Positions 39,237 through 51,639 of a stretch of DNA of 64,000 nucleotides are shown in pieces. The DNA lies in contig NC_044574.1 in NCBI RefSeq assembly GCF_901933205.1, forward strand, positions 41,883,609-41,947,608, read 5' to 3'. Position 1 is the stretch's first letter; each line of letters begins with the position of its first letter. Made by a program: the position numbers and the translations under genes. Source of the DNA: Camarhynchus parvulus. Lineage: Eukaryota; Chordata; Aves; Passeriformes; Thraupidae. Below the pieces are notes generated by a model. The model was given only the letters and a program-made list of their open reading frames with translations, was not told the origin of the DNA and did not search any database.

Positions 39237-40272
39237 TCTCTCTGAATAAAGAGTCAAATACATGAAAGAACCTAAAAATACAACCTAAAAATGGCATAAA
39301 GTTTCAAATTACTACAAACTGTTTCAAATATTACAAATGCCATAAAGTAAACCTAAGACACTACAGACATGGGGTTTTTTCCTGCACAATTAAATCACTT
39401 ACAAATAGATTCTTACCTATAAACATAACAATGTCTTTGAATATCATCCAAACTAAGTGATGAATAAGTGAGGTTTTCAACTGCAGCTGTGCCCACTTAG
39501 GCAAAATAAATTCTCCTTCTCTACCCCCTCAGAATCTTGTGAGGTTTATTCTCCTGACATCCACAGTTTTCCCATTTCTCTCTAGACACTAAGGCATTAT
39601 AGCTAAAGTTTTAGAAAAGTGAAGTCTCTCCAGCTAACAGGGAATTGCTTCTGCTAGAAGGGGCACTCATTCCCCCAACCCACTCTCTGTTAAATTGGCT
39701 CAGCAACCTTGTGAAATTTCACCTTAAAAGGACAATTAATCCTTTGACCCAACAAAGTTGAGCCCTTAATCCACACCATATCACTTCAGCAACTCAGCTA
39801 CATTGAACTATTCAATGAACTGTGATCTTAGTCTTTCTTCATTATAACTCCTTTTCAGTTAATTTATAGTGAAATATTTGGACAGATTGTTACAATTATC
39901 TACCTTCTACTATCGGGAGCTTTTTCTGCTTCTCTATGAATGACTCTTTATATTCATAGTAATTTACACAGCAAATTTTACCTGTATTTTACCTGCACCT
40001 TTAACTTTCTTTTTTTTTATATTCTGCCTATAATTGTAACAAAATCACTTGCTTTTATTCTTACACTGGTTTTAGTTTCAATGCTGAGAATGAATTCTTG
40101 ATTTAGTAAGCTATGTAAATTCAAGCTAAGTTCTAAACATCTGGACTCACATATTTGGGGCATTTTTGTTTAACATTAACCCTCAAGCAGCAGCAAGTAA
40201 AAGTAAACTTACTCCAGAATAAAACCAGTATATTCCTAGCAGTGTCAGAAACCAAAACATTTTACTGGGACT

Positions 40273-40326
40273 AGAAAAAAAAAAAAAGAAAAGAAAAAAG
40301 AAAAGAAAAGAAAAAAAGGAAAAAAC
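40273..40326 (+). repeat. A-rich (GAAAA)n simple repeat
   Basis: About 54 bases consist only of A and G, mostly runs of A broken by single G in a GAAAA pattern. It has no recognisable retrotransposon upstream. Confidence 0.9.
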
Positions 40327-40371
40327 AACCAACCAAACTGGAAGAACAAATAATTTCATCATGTCTTAGCC

Positions 40372-40392
40372 CACATGTGGACCACATGTGGA
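40372..40392. repeat. Duplicated CCACATGTGG palindrome
   Basis: The perfect 10-bp palindrome CCACATGTGG occurs at 40372-40381 and again at 40383-40392, one base apart. Each has a CACATGTG core, an E-box that can bind basic helix-loop-helix factors. Whether it is used is unknown. Confidence 0.7.
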
Positions 40393-41517
40393 TCTCTTGC
40401 ATAAATGATGGATTAATTTATTTATCACAACACTATTGAGACTTCTGGCCATTTCACCTCACTAGAATGAATGTAACAATTCCTGCATGTGTCTCAGCCT
40501 TGGAGATTTCTTGTTTCACTTCATTTTCAGTGGTAGCCATAAGAAAAGGGAGAATATATAACAAAGTAGTATTCTTTACAGACACTTCTCTGAGCTATTC
40601 TTGAATACTGAAGAACAACAAGTAACTTAGTTGTCCTGGCTCCTATTGCTTTAGGAAAAACTGTTGCTAAATCTTTTGATATGGGATAAGCCAGACCTGT
40701 TTAGTGAATAACTACTGCCATCTACTTATCTTTTCTAATGTCACTTTAGCTAGCACTTATCATGTTGTTGAGAACACAGTAAGCTGCACTGCACTGAAGA
40801 CATTGATGGGGAATTTCTTTTTATTTTTTCTTATATGATCTTGGCATGAAATTTTTATAATAGGTAAATCTGTATTAATCCGTTCTGTGGATAATGACAA
40901 GGCAGAGTGAGCAGTTCTAATAAAATCTATCACAGCAGCAATGCTTTTATACTATTAGGCATCTTGCTTCAGTGATTAGTGTCAAACCAGGTCTGTGTTT
41001 CTCACTTGAATAAATAACTAAGGGAAGGACACAAGATAGAAACATAGAATAATTGATAATTTTCTCAGAGGAGAGAAGTAACCTTTGTAAAATTGAGAGG
41101 GTCTGTGTGGTTCAGCATACTTATTAATGAATAATCATTAACTGAATCACTAGAAAGGAGAGTAAATATTATATTCAAAAAGTAGCCAATGATACAAAGT
41201 TATTCAAATTGGTCAAGACAAAGTATATTGATTTTTAACAAGTAAGAAAACAAATTAAAATTTTAAATAGTTTTAAAATCATTTTTAATAGTTATTGATA
41301 AGAAAAAATTTTCTGTTCTCGTATCTAGAATGTAGTCGCTTTCGATAAAACACAATACAACCAGAACCTCACATTTCTGAATTTAGACTCAAGGTATCAC
41401 TACATTTTTCCATTTTAAACTTTACCTTTTAGGATGCAGTGGTGTGGCTCTGTATACTAGGGAGTGCTTCAATGGTTTAGAGCTAATGATGGTGATAGGA
41501 TTGAGTATTTATAGACC
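40393..41517. other. AT-rich noncoding stretch
   Basis: No gene or transposon is recognised in this interval up to the CR1 ORF2 fragment. The start of that fragment may lie a few tens of bases earlier than called. Confidence 0.5.
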
Positions 41518-41844
41518 AACAAGGCAGAAATCCTGGTGGGAGTCTTTTATAGACAATTTACAACCTTTGGAAGAAGGGGCAGACATCTTAGGAGCACTCC
41601 AAGTATCTTGTGAGGTTATTAGGTAGAAAATTAGAAGGGGAAAACCCCAACTAGGACTTAATCTGGTTGCTGCCATAAAAGACAATAAAAATGTTTCTAT
41701 AAATACATTAGCAACAAAAGAAGGGCTAAGGAAAATCTCCATTTTTTATTGGATGCAGGGGGCAACACAGTGACAAAGAAAAGCTACCTAATGCCTTCTT
41801 TACCTCAGTTTTAATAGCAGAACCAATTTCTCTTTTCTAGCTAC
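41518..41844 (+). mobile_element. Internal CR1 LINE ORF2 fragment
   Basis: The plus strand matches the part of avian CR1 ORF2 between the endonuclease and reverse transcriptase domains. Signature blocks are ACCTTTGGAAGAAGGGGCAG at about 41562, AGAAAATTAGAAGGGG near 41625, AAAAGACAATAAAAATG near 41677, CTATAAATACATTAGCAAC near 41697, and AATGCCTTCTTTACCTCAGT near 41790. Short coding echoes remain, for example YKYISNKRRAKENLH. In-frame stops and at least one single-base deletion near 41618 relative to the remembered family frame show it is dead. Both the 5' part and the reverse transcriptase and 3' end are absent, unlike the usual 5'-truncated CR1 copies. Open frames of both strands crossing this interval (41444-41626 plus, 41509-41742 minus) are not genes. 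Confidence 0.85.
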
Positions 41845-44800
41845 TTCTGCTAGACATGTCTCGACTTTCCCACAGCTTCAAAAAAAAAAAAAGCATGATG
41901 CAGAAGGATTGAGAAATTCAGACAAAGTGGCCAAAACAGAAGAAAAGATGACTGTGATAAGTCAGTACCTAGAAAAGCAAAATGGTGACTAAATCACATA
42001 ACTAAGGCAAACCACTTGTGAAATTTTAGGATGGAAGAAAACTATCATGTTCAGTGTATGCGTGTCACATTGCCTGACTCAAAATGATTAATTGTAGGAA
42101 TGTTGAAACTATGAGAATATAGTGTCTGGGAGAAAACTCTTTCCCTAGCTGTATATACTTCATTCATTCTCTTCTTTACTCCATTTGCTCTGCTGTCACA
42201 TGTCTGAGATATATAAAGGCAGTAGAGAATCGCTCATGGAAGAGGTCATGAGGAGCATGGCACAAAAACAAGCACAGAGGAATGAGTTTTCTGGTGAATC
42301 ACACAATCTAGAATTAGTAAGAATGCTCTGTTTACTAAAAAGGTGTTCTAGGATCTCTTCTTGCCAAAGCAGCAGACAGTTACCGTTTATGACCTAGATG
42401 TGCATATTACTCTGCTTGCAGTGACATTTATTTCCATCTGCTGTTTTATTATTCATTGCTTCAACTGTGTTATCATAAGTTGTTTGTGGACTATTAAGCA
42501 GGACAAAACTGGGTAAGAGAAGCACTATTACCTAGCTTAGCTTGGTTTATGAGGAGGAAACAGTGTGATTTGGAGATTATATGCATGTTCAGATCCTAGT
42601 GCGCTGTTCTAAATTCTCATGGAAAAACAGCCATAGAGAAATCTCTTTATAGGTTTTAGAAGCAGGGGAGAAATCAATAACTAGGAAATGACATCTGAAA
42701 TGGCACGTTCTCAAGATCTGCAATGTCTGCTCTACAGATTCTGAAGTGTATTCTAAATTCAATTAATGCTGCCTTCCTGTGCAATCTGTGAATAATTTGT
42801 GACATACATTGAACCTATTTATATATAAAGATCTTGTGGAGGAGAGAGAATTGTTTGTACTGAAGTACCTCAATATATTGCTGAAAACATACCGTATGTA
42901 ATAGCAACAAAACTGGGAGGTATCTCTAAATAATAGAGTAGCTGCATAATGAATTTGATTTTTGTATTAATGTTCTTTTATTCTATTATTATTTTGAATT
43001 ACAGTGTATATATTGTCAGAAATCAGCATTTCAAAGCTCACTTTCAGTAGTACTAGCTTATCTTTCATAAAAGTCACTGGCAAAACCTTAACACTTTTTG
43101 TGGTAGTAGTAGTATAACAACAGCTCTGAGATAAATCCTATTTTCTGAACCACTCTCCCTTTTATTCCTTTTGTTAAAAGTGCTCCTTTGTTTTCTCTTG
43201 GCTTATATTGAAGCACTCACTGATGAAATATATTAACTTTATTTAGAAGCCTCACAGTTAATTTATCAAAGGAAATTATCCAGGAATCATAGCAGATAGG
43301 AATTAAAGCACTTGTTTTGTCCTTAACTGTGCCTGAAGACAGAAATCAACTTGACAGATCTACAAGCAATCACTTCTTGAAGGTTTCCAAAGTGGAAAAT
43401 CCAAACTTTATAGGCAATTTATTTCAGTTCTTTATTATCTTCACCCTTAGCAAGTTTTCCAATAATATGTAGTAGAAAACTTCCTTGCTGAAAACTGAAC
43501 TGTATAATTCTTGCCTGATCTTACCTCACTATGATGAATAGCTCCCTTCAATTTTCCTGCTGCCTTTTTTCTCTTCTCTTTATATTAGATCAGCCCAGTT
43601 GACTTAGTTCTTCCTTCGAGGAAGAACTCTAATAATTTCACTGAAATGTTTTCCCTTTTTAAGGTGTAGTCTATTGTTGTAATATATTCTGTATCTCTGG
43701 CCAGGTTGGCCAGAGGTTATATGTCTCATCATATGAAATTCACCTATCTCTAATTTTGTGGAATTGTTTCTAAAATACTGTGCATACAATGGGTCTACCC
43801 ATGCTCAAAGTAATCCAACACATTCTCAGTGACTGAATGGCACTGATAAAGCCATAAAGTAAAATCCTTTTTCTTACATCAAAACGGAGATGTCACATGG
43901 TTCAGTTAGAAATTCCAAATACAGTGGTTTACATATCAATATATTGATGATTGTCACCTTGATCTGCAGTTTACAGGTAGAATTGTGATTCTCATAGTAA
44001 TTAGAAGTGCAAATACTATCAGTCTGACATCTATATTTAAGTAGCTACAAATAATTCTAAGTGTCCTACTATTAAATATGTAAAAAACAGAAATAGAAGG
44101 GAATATTAAGCTCTGCATGCTGATAGGCTCCTCTTCTGTTACTACAGAAACCACAGTGGTCCTCAAAATAGTAAAGGTACTTCACCCTCCAGTCAGATAA
44201 CATTTAAAATCTTGTTTGGTTTTTGCTAGTTGGATAACAGAATCTCAACTTTCAAACAAAATTAAGTTCATATGTGCTCTAAAATATCTGAAATACAGAG
44301 TAAATTTGCACATATAACACTGATGATTTCTAAAAATGGAAAAAATTAATGGTATCTGAATGGTAAAGCTTTTAAATTTTAATTTACTTGTTTAAACTAG
44401 TTGGAGAAAAGAAATTTTATTTCACCACAAACTCGTCATTTTGGAATTTCTCCCTGATATATTTTTCAAGTTTGTATCAATCTATCTGTTTTAGAACAGG
44501 AACTTTTTGTACTTAGTCATTAAATAACCCATCCCTAAGAGATCACCATGAATATGGGGCAAAATCTTGTAGAAATACCTGGTTGGAATTCTGAAGCTGA
44601 AATGCAAGTGTCCTCTGTCTTTGGAGAGATCAAACCTCAAATTTCCTTCCACCATGGTAGAGTGATTCAGATTCAATGTCATTTGATATAATTATAAACC
44701 CCTAATTCTAATTCTATATAATCACCTTATCCAAAATACTTACCAGATGATACATAAAGTTCTTTAAAAACTCCTAAAAATATATTGCATCTAATTAGAA

Positions 44801-46907
44801 ACAATGATTAATGAACTACACATTTATTCAATTTTAAGGGATTAAAAAGGGATTTTAGTTATTGATTGCTAAAAGAAAAGCAATTTATGAAATTTCTTTT
44901 CAAAATTAAGAGTTAGTTTTGACTGGGGAAGGATATTTTACATCCTGAGTAAGATGGAGATTTGATGTATTTTGGTTCATTTTTTTTTCATAAAAAGAAA
45001 GGTGAAGAATATGCTAATGAGTCTAGTGGCAAGCAAGCAATATATGATTGCTCAGTCATGATATATGAAGAACAGGATAAAGATTGATGTTTGCAGAGAA
45101 TTACCAACATATATAAATCAATAAACCAAATGCACTCCTAATCACTGATAAAATATTTAAGATCCTCACATTCAGTCAGCTCTTCTAAGCATTTATTTTC
45201 TAAGATAGCAGCAAGAGCTAATTAAAATGCTTTGGGTTTATTTTCTTCTTTTTGTTTTTGTACCAGTCCTGCAAACAGGGCATAGTATGTGCACCACTCT
45301 TATATGGCACATCTCTTTCAAGTTTTACAAATACTCAGCAGCAAAGATCACAAAAACTATATTCTCACTGCCTTCTCCTCTTTATGACAGGCAAATTAAA
45401 AGCCAGAAACAGGTTTTTTAATGCCTTCTAAAGGACTCTGTTTGATCATATCTGCTCCTAATCCTGTCTCTCAGTGGCAGAAGTACCTCTGCCTTCAGTA
45501 AGGGTAGCACTAGGTCAATCTTGAGCTCTTGGGCAAATTTCACTCTGTCATACCAAGCAAACTGGATGTAAGCAGCAGGCAGATAGAGTGCCCCTAAATT
45601 TTATATATGAAAATGACCTGAGTTTTTCTTATGTATAGGATGAGCTCAATGCCTTAAACAGGCACCATATTCATTAGTGCCTTTTGCAGATAGAAAGAAA
45701 CAAAAGAAAAATTTCATTAAAAGAGAATTTTTCCAAGGTTGGAAATTTGGATGTTTTTATTTATGTTTTACACTTAATCCACTCAAGATAAAATAAAACC
45801 AGTAGCTGTTAAAAACTGAGCCAAAATATACTCTAATTTATTGAGGCTATCCAAATCTGTAGACAAAATTCTCAAACCCATCATGATACTGTAAGCTCAG
45901 ATATCTGGTCTCACAATATGCTTGTTAGGCAGTCACATCCTAAAATACAAACCTTACTCTGGACTGCACAACCTTCTAGTTTATTTTAGACACAGAAGAG
46001 AGATTCTTGTTTGGCTTGGACTGCTCATGCTGTAGTTTAGCCCTTGCCTTTACAGCCAACTTCAATCTACAAAGTCTTACTGCCAACCAATCACGGGGTG
46101 AAGCTGATTGAAATTCCATACAGCCACCACTAGTGAGAAACAGCAAGTGAAGGAAAAAAGCTGATCAATAAGAAATATTGAAACATTTCAAGGAGGACTG
46201 TTTTTCTAGAAATGACACCACAGATGTGAGCACACGATTAAAAAAAACCAAGGCTATTAATTGATAAAGATGGTTTTGCCTTTTGGAGAGTTGCTGGTTT
46301 TTCACTATATCATTTCATGCCTGAGGAAAAATCAGAGTGAAAGAAATTGCCAAAGACACTAATTAAATATTGTCAAGCCTTAGACAGAAATTTTTTAAAA
46401 GCTATCTCAGGACACAGCTAGCATAATGCAGACAAAAACTAACAGATTAGAATTTGTTAAGATGGAGAATGTCAAAGACAACAAAATAATATAACAAAAA
46501 TCAACAAAAAACCCCAATAAAAATCAGCCAGATGTAGAACTTAAGAGAATAGGTGTTGGATATTTACACTTACTTTACCTCATACATTTAATATTCAACA
46601 TTTTAAAGTACATTTATAATAGCAAAACCTGCTTATTATGGTGCTAAAGGAATTCTTTGTATTGTTGAAATTATTCAGTCCTCAACCCCAGTATTGTTAA
46701 GTAATCTATGTATGCTTACAGTTTATCAAATATGTTCCAGTATGTTTTTTTCCTAAAGTAACATACAGTTGAGCAGGAAGGAAATAAGCATTATGTAAAC
46801 CAGCTAATATAACAGCTAAAGATTATAACTTATGGGCAAGAAAAGGTTTGTTTTGATAAATTTTTGAAAGAGAGTAGAAGCAGTAGGAATATGTGAGACT
46901 TCAAATT
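41845..46907. other. AT-rich noncoding stretch
   Basis: An A13 tract follows at 41880-41892. A 9-bp-arm inverted repeat (CTCTGGCCA with TGGCCAGAG, 3-base spacer) lies at 43695-43715. No exon, RNA gene or further transposon is recognised. Open frames of 60-70 codons are chance. Confidence 0.5.
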
Positions 46908-46927
46908 CCAGTTGCTATAGCAACTGG
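46908..46927. promoter_or_regulatory. Perfect 20-bp palindrome with RFX-type X-box
   Basis: The 20 bases are exactly self-complementary with no spacer. The centre GTTGCTATAGCAAC is two inverted RGYAAC half-sites two bases apart, the arrangement of the X-box bound by vertebrate RFX factors, which control ciliary and immune genes among others. The first half is GTTGCT rather than the commoner GTTGCC, but its complement AGCAAC fits RGYAAC exactly. The palindrome itself is certain; binding is inference from the known RFX consensus. No gene promoter is visible beside it, so a distal element is more likely. Confidence 0.6.
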
Positions 46928-46968
46928 TGGTATTTTTAGCTATCATAACAACTTTAACAATTGTAGAC

Positions 46969-47011
46969 AATATCAGTGCTGCTCTCTCCAAATATCAGTG
47001 CTGATCTTTCC
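46969..47011 (+). repeat. Two-copy 22-base tandem repeat
   Basis: AATATCAGTGCTGCTCTCTCC at 46969-46989 (read to 20 bases) recurs at 46991-47011 with two substitutions. It lies about 40 bases downstream of the X-box palindrome. Confidence 0.8.
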
Positions 47012-50000
47012 CTGTTTTTCCAAATAGAAGCCTGTATGTTGCTGCAGTGAAGGAAACTCTAAACAGTGTTTTCCACATATGAAATAACTTGCATGACATT
47101 TTGCCAGCTTTGCCTCACCTTGCAGGGAAAACATGAAAAAAGAGGCTCTAATAATTTGGCCTTTAAATACAACTATAGAAGAATTAGAGGGTTATGTAAG
47201 TCACTCCTTTTTGAACCAGTTAGGCATTTCATTTTTTTTCTCCTTCTGTAGGTATTGGTAGTCACAATTTTTCCAATTCTATATTCCTTTAGGACACATA
47301 TGCCTCATTTCCTATAGTTTCTTCCTTATTATACAGCTCACAATAATTTTCTAAGTCCAAATTTCTTTTACACAAGGAAATCACTTAGAAGAAGCCAATA
47401 CAAACCATAAGCCAAAATTCCCCAATTTTCTTGCTATAGGTCACACAGGGGCCACTCTTCATTCTTAATGGAAAACCTTATGAAAGACGTCTTTTAGATT
47501 TGTTTCAACTTCCTTCCTATTTCTACTCCTTCCAATAGGCCTGATTATGGCTGAAATCCTGATTCCAAACACCTGCAGAGTAGAGCAACACAGTTGCTTA
47601 TAGCAGTCTATCACTTCTATATCTATAAAATGTATGTTAAGTTATGGATTTTGATTAAGGGTACAATTTATCTGTCCTTAACCAGATGCACACAGCCCAG
47701 GAGTCACAGCCATGACAGCATAAGAGTAGAATTCAACCAGTCTTGATGCCAGCAATAAAAATCCCAGAAATGCACCATAATAATGTAGAAGCTACAATTT
47801 CTTTCTTCCATAAATCCCAACTTATACCCAAGGCAATCATCATGAGCAGAGCATGTTTATACATTACCTAAATCTTAACCACAGTTTAAAACCAAAGGAA
47901 AAAAAAGCTAGGGTGCTGCTTTACCTGTTGCTTTTTCCTTTAAACATAAACACACATTTAACCAAAATACATCCTCTGAAACACAGCTAGGCTGCCCTAG
48001 CTAAATTCCAAGAACACAAAAGGACAGAGCTGAAGGGTACCCAGGACATGCAGGGGCTTGCTGTAAGAACACTTGTTGCAGTGGAAATAACAAGAACCAA
48101 TAGGTGTGTCTTGCCTAACTTTATGTTGGTCTATAATACATCTGCAGATGATGCCGCAAAAAGCAAAGTGCCTTATAAGACTTGCATGCATTTACTATGA
48201 CCACAGAAAATTACAAGGTGAAACTGTATATGAAATAAGGTTTCTTTTCAGTATGTATGTTATTTTTTAAGATCTAAAATGGTATTGACCTAAAAATCAA
48301 TATATAATTTACATTCAATATTAAAAACAGCCATAGATATTTATCTTCTGAAATAATCTGAATAAATCATAGAAGCTTTTGTCCCAAATTAAAATGAGCT
48401 ATTAAACACTCTCAGGATGTCTATTAACAAAATTCCAGGACAAACCAAAGGCAACAAAGAGTGTCTATATTTTGCATGCCATACGTGTGCTCTCACAGTT
48501 CTCAATTATTTTTATTTTTAAGCCTTTTCAGTAAGCAAAGCCCAGCCCAATTATGCAGATAATGCATAACCCAGACTGAGGTTATGCATTAGCCTCCTGT
48601 TGCATGTGGTCATATTGCCTAAGAGATGCTGTGAATAGGGGTTTAGAGTCTTTGGTATCTAGCAGTTTATTTTTATGTGGGTACATGGACTGCAACCCAG
48701 CCTGCAGCCAGCAATTTCTTGCAGTATCTGGTCAGCAGCCAACGTGAATTCTCATCACCCACAACCAATAACACTTTATGCCTAAATTGCCTTGGTCTCA
48801 CGGTGCTGCCAAACACAGCAATCTGCTCTGCTACTGTTTCTTGCAGAAACCCAGGAGTAAATCCCACCAAAGACAGCCAGATCACCCACATGTGCAAGAT
48901 CCATCCCTTGGCTGGGACTCCAGTCCCTTGGCTGGTCAAGCCTCTTGCTGCAGGAGGTCACCAGGCCTGACATCTTTCAGCTTTAAGAAAAAGCTGCATT
49001 TGCCTTTCAAATGAGTGGCAAAAAAAAAAGGTCTATTACTTTGTGCCAACAAAAAACTGTGTTTCCTGACTTTTCACATAGATTAGACTGAACTTTTTTA
49101 AAAAGCTATTTTTGACACAAGAAAGTACAGCAAAAAGAGGCTATTGAGAAATATATTCAAAGACTCAGTCAGCCAAACTAATCTGTGAAGCTCAGTGAAC
49201 AACATCATACAATAATTATTTACCAAACTTAAAATGAATTTACTTTGTCCCTGGATGAATCTCCTGTGTTTAATTTTTTAAACAAAATGCTCTTCAAGTT
49301 TTAACTTTAGGAAACAATATCTAAATGTTGAAGAACAGTTTAGGGTTTTTTGGTTTTTTTTTTTTGCAATCTGCACTAAGCACACTCCATCTTCTTCACA
49401 TAAGTACTGCTTCTTGGATGAATTCTCACATTTGGAGGCAAACTAACCCAGATGGATCTGTCCACATGAATAAGGTAGGTTTGGCAGGAAGATACTTGCA
49501 CACAGTGGTAACTTAGTGAGGGAAGACATCACATCATCAAATGTTGTTCAATAACCCAAAAAATAATCTGACCTCAGATTTTATAGTAAGATTTTATGTA
49601 TTTTATACATACGAATATACTTATTTTCAGCAAAATTATTTTACAATGTATCTGTTCACAAATTAAATCAGAAATCAGTCTAATTTTAACAGTTTTGTTG
49701 TCATAAAACAAGGAACAGTACAAAACAGTACAAAATTCTATAATTGTTTGTTCCTGAGTTATGGGGAGGTTGCTGACTTTTTTTCTTTTGTTAATATCTA
49801 AAGTCCTTTTAGAAGTCATCAGGTAAATAGAAAGCAAGAATATCATACGATTTAGGCAAGAAGTCAGAACTACCAAGCACAATAAGGATGGCAAATAGTC
49901 AATATTTAATTTGCACAACAAGTTGTTTGCAGTCACATTTATGTGAAGAAAGAAAATTCTTTTCCAAAAATATATATTCAGTAGATTTTTTACTGTAAGG

Positions 50001-51302
50001 GCATCAGAGAGAGTAGTAATTCACATTTTTAAAGAAAAAGTATTTCTGAATCGCAAATTTATTGATTTTCTATTTGTCAAAAGATCTACCTACATTACTT
50101 TTGTTTTGTTTGTGGCTTTCCTTTTTTTAAGTAACACAACTACTTTCATAGACCAGAAACCTTATTTTCCAGGGCTAGTTTGTGCCCAAATCATACAACT
50201 TCAAAATTTAACTCAAAGGCCAGTATCAATGGTTTTTATGACAGGACAAATAACAGTTCATGTCAATACTACCTTGAAAAAAAGATGGTTTTCAAAATCC
50301 TAAAGTCAGGACCTGGGCACTAGCTTCAATTACCGGTTCTTATCTTGGCGTTTCTTCTTTTCCATATGTTTGGAAACTTGTACTAATACAGATGTTTATA
50401 GAGAAAAGCACGCTAAATAGATGTCAATCACAGAGAATCAAAGATGAAACACTACAACAATTTGCATATGCTTTAGCTTGTATGAAGACACAGTAAAATT
50501 GTCCCTAGTAAGTCTGACAGTGGGTTGTGAGACCTGATGCTCCCAGTCAGAGTATCTCCATTTTTTTTCCAGAGGGCATTGATTTGGGAGAAATATAAGC
50601 CATCCAAGACAAATATAAAATGCAACTTTTCAAGGAAACATAACATCACAGCACAAAACACTCTGCTTTTATGTCTTATCTTTTTAGCTCAGTCATATTT
50701 AAAGATCTCTTCAAGACAGATTAGAAAAACTGATATAGTATAAAGGATTTTAAACCCAAGACAACAATCATTAGCATTAAAAAGAAGAAAAATCTATAAA
50801 TGTAAATGTTTCAAAACAAAACTCTATGAATAAACAAAATCCCATATTCCTGTGATTGCCCCACATTTGTTTTTAAAGAGAACAAATAAAATTCTATCTG
50901 TTACAGAAAAAAAAGATATTCACAGCTGATTGCCAAACTGGCATTTATCAGAACAGCATGAATCAAAGCAGCTTGTTTTGTCTTGCTTTTCACTAAATTT
51001 TGTTTAAGAGTTTATTTTTTTCTTAGTCGTCATGGAAATATATACAGAACAAATTAAAGCAGATAAAGCACTGATAAAAAAAAATTAAGTTGTTCCTACT
51101 TTTGCTGTGCTTATTAATGTTTTCTGAGGTACTTAGGAGACTGTGGTATTCATATATCATTTGATACTAATTTGAAAGTGCATTTTATGACACTAAGGCT
51201 TTATTCAGTCAATTGTCAAGCTGCTATGGAAATGTTTATTAGTTTTCCCAGAATTCAACAAGGCATTTTACATTTTAGCATTTTTCAACATTTGCAATTA
51301 CA
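47012..51302. other. Noncoding stretch
   Basis: No gene is supported. A 12-bp perfect inverted repeat is present at 48560-48591. A GC-richer patch at 48670-48970 is open in four overlapping frames on both strands, with no recognisable protein family. It contains a short local duplication, CCCTTGGCTGG, at about 48904 and 48926. A 120-codon minus-strand frame at 49574-49936 is Leu, Ile and Lys rich and appears to be chance. Confidence 0.45.
48560..48591. repeat. 12-bp perfect inverted repeat
   Basis: TAATGCATAACC at 48560-48571 pairs exactly with GGTTATGCATTA at 48580-48591 across an 8-base loop. Each arm holds an ATGCAT core. It could form a cruciform or RNA hairpin or bind a dimeric POU or homeodomain factor; none of this is shown. 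Confidence 0.8.
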
Positions 51303-51370
51303 GTAAAAGAGAAAAAAAGAGAGAGGCAGAAAGAAATGGAGAAAGACTAGGAGGAAGAAAGAAGAATAAG
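51303..51370 (+). repeat. Purine-rich GA tract
   Basis: A stretch nearly free of pyrimidines, with AGAGAGAGG and GGAGGAAGAAAGAAG patterns. A degenerate simple repeat. Confidence 0.75.
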
Positions 51371-51380
51371 CCTACTGTTT

Positions 51381-51468
51381 CTATTTATAGATTTGCATTT
51401 GCAATTTAATATAGATTATACAAATATAGATTTGTTCTATTTGTAGATTTGCATCTTTGCAATTTAAT
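51381..51468 (+). repeat. Direct repeat carrying octamer motifs
   Basis: CTATTTATAGATTTGCATTT at 51381-51400, continuing through GCAATTTAAT, recurs at 51437-51468 with one substitution and a 2-base insertion, at a 56-base period. Each copy contains ATTTGCAT, the octamer bound by POU factors. The duplicated sites could act as a paired element or be a neutral local duplication. Confidence 0.75.
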
Positions 51469-51639
51469 AATATTCCTTTCTCTGCTACATCAATCTCTAC
51501 AGAAGAATGGCAGTAAAAGCTTGAACTCACCCCATCTTTGGCAGCTCTAGGTGTATTTCAGTGGTGTCCTCTGGTGGGATTACCTAACACCTTTCATGTG
51601 GTATGATAAACTGGATGCAGGTAATTAAGGGAATATTCT

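Noticed and set aside
43695..43715. 9-bp-arm inverted repeat as an RNA hairpin or terminator
   Set aside because: Short arms of this size are expected by chance in 64 kb, and prokaryotic terminators do not apply here.
48673..49014. Four overlapping open frames on both strands
   Set aside because: Simultaneous openness in several frames reflects low stop-codon density in a GC-richer patch, not coding.
49574..49936. 120-codon open frame, minus strand
   Set aside because: Leu, Ile and Lys-rich chance frame; no domain or signal recognised.
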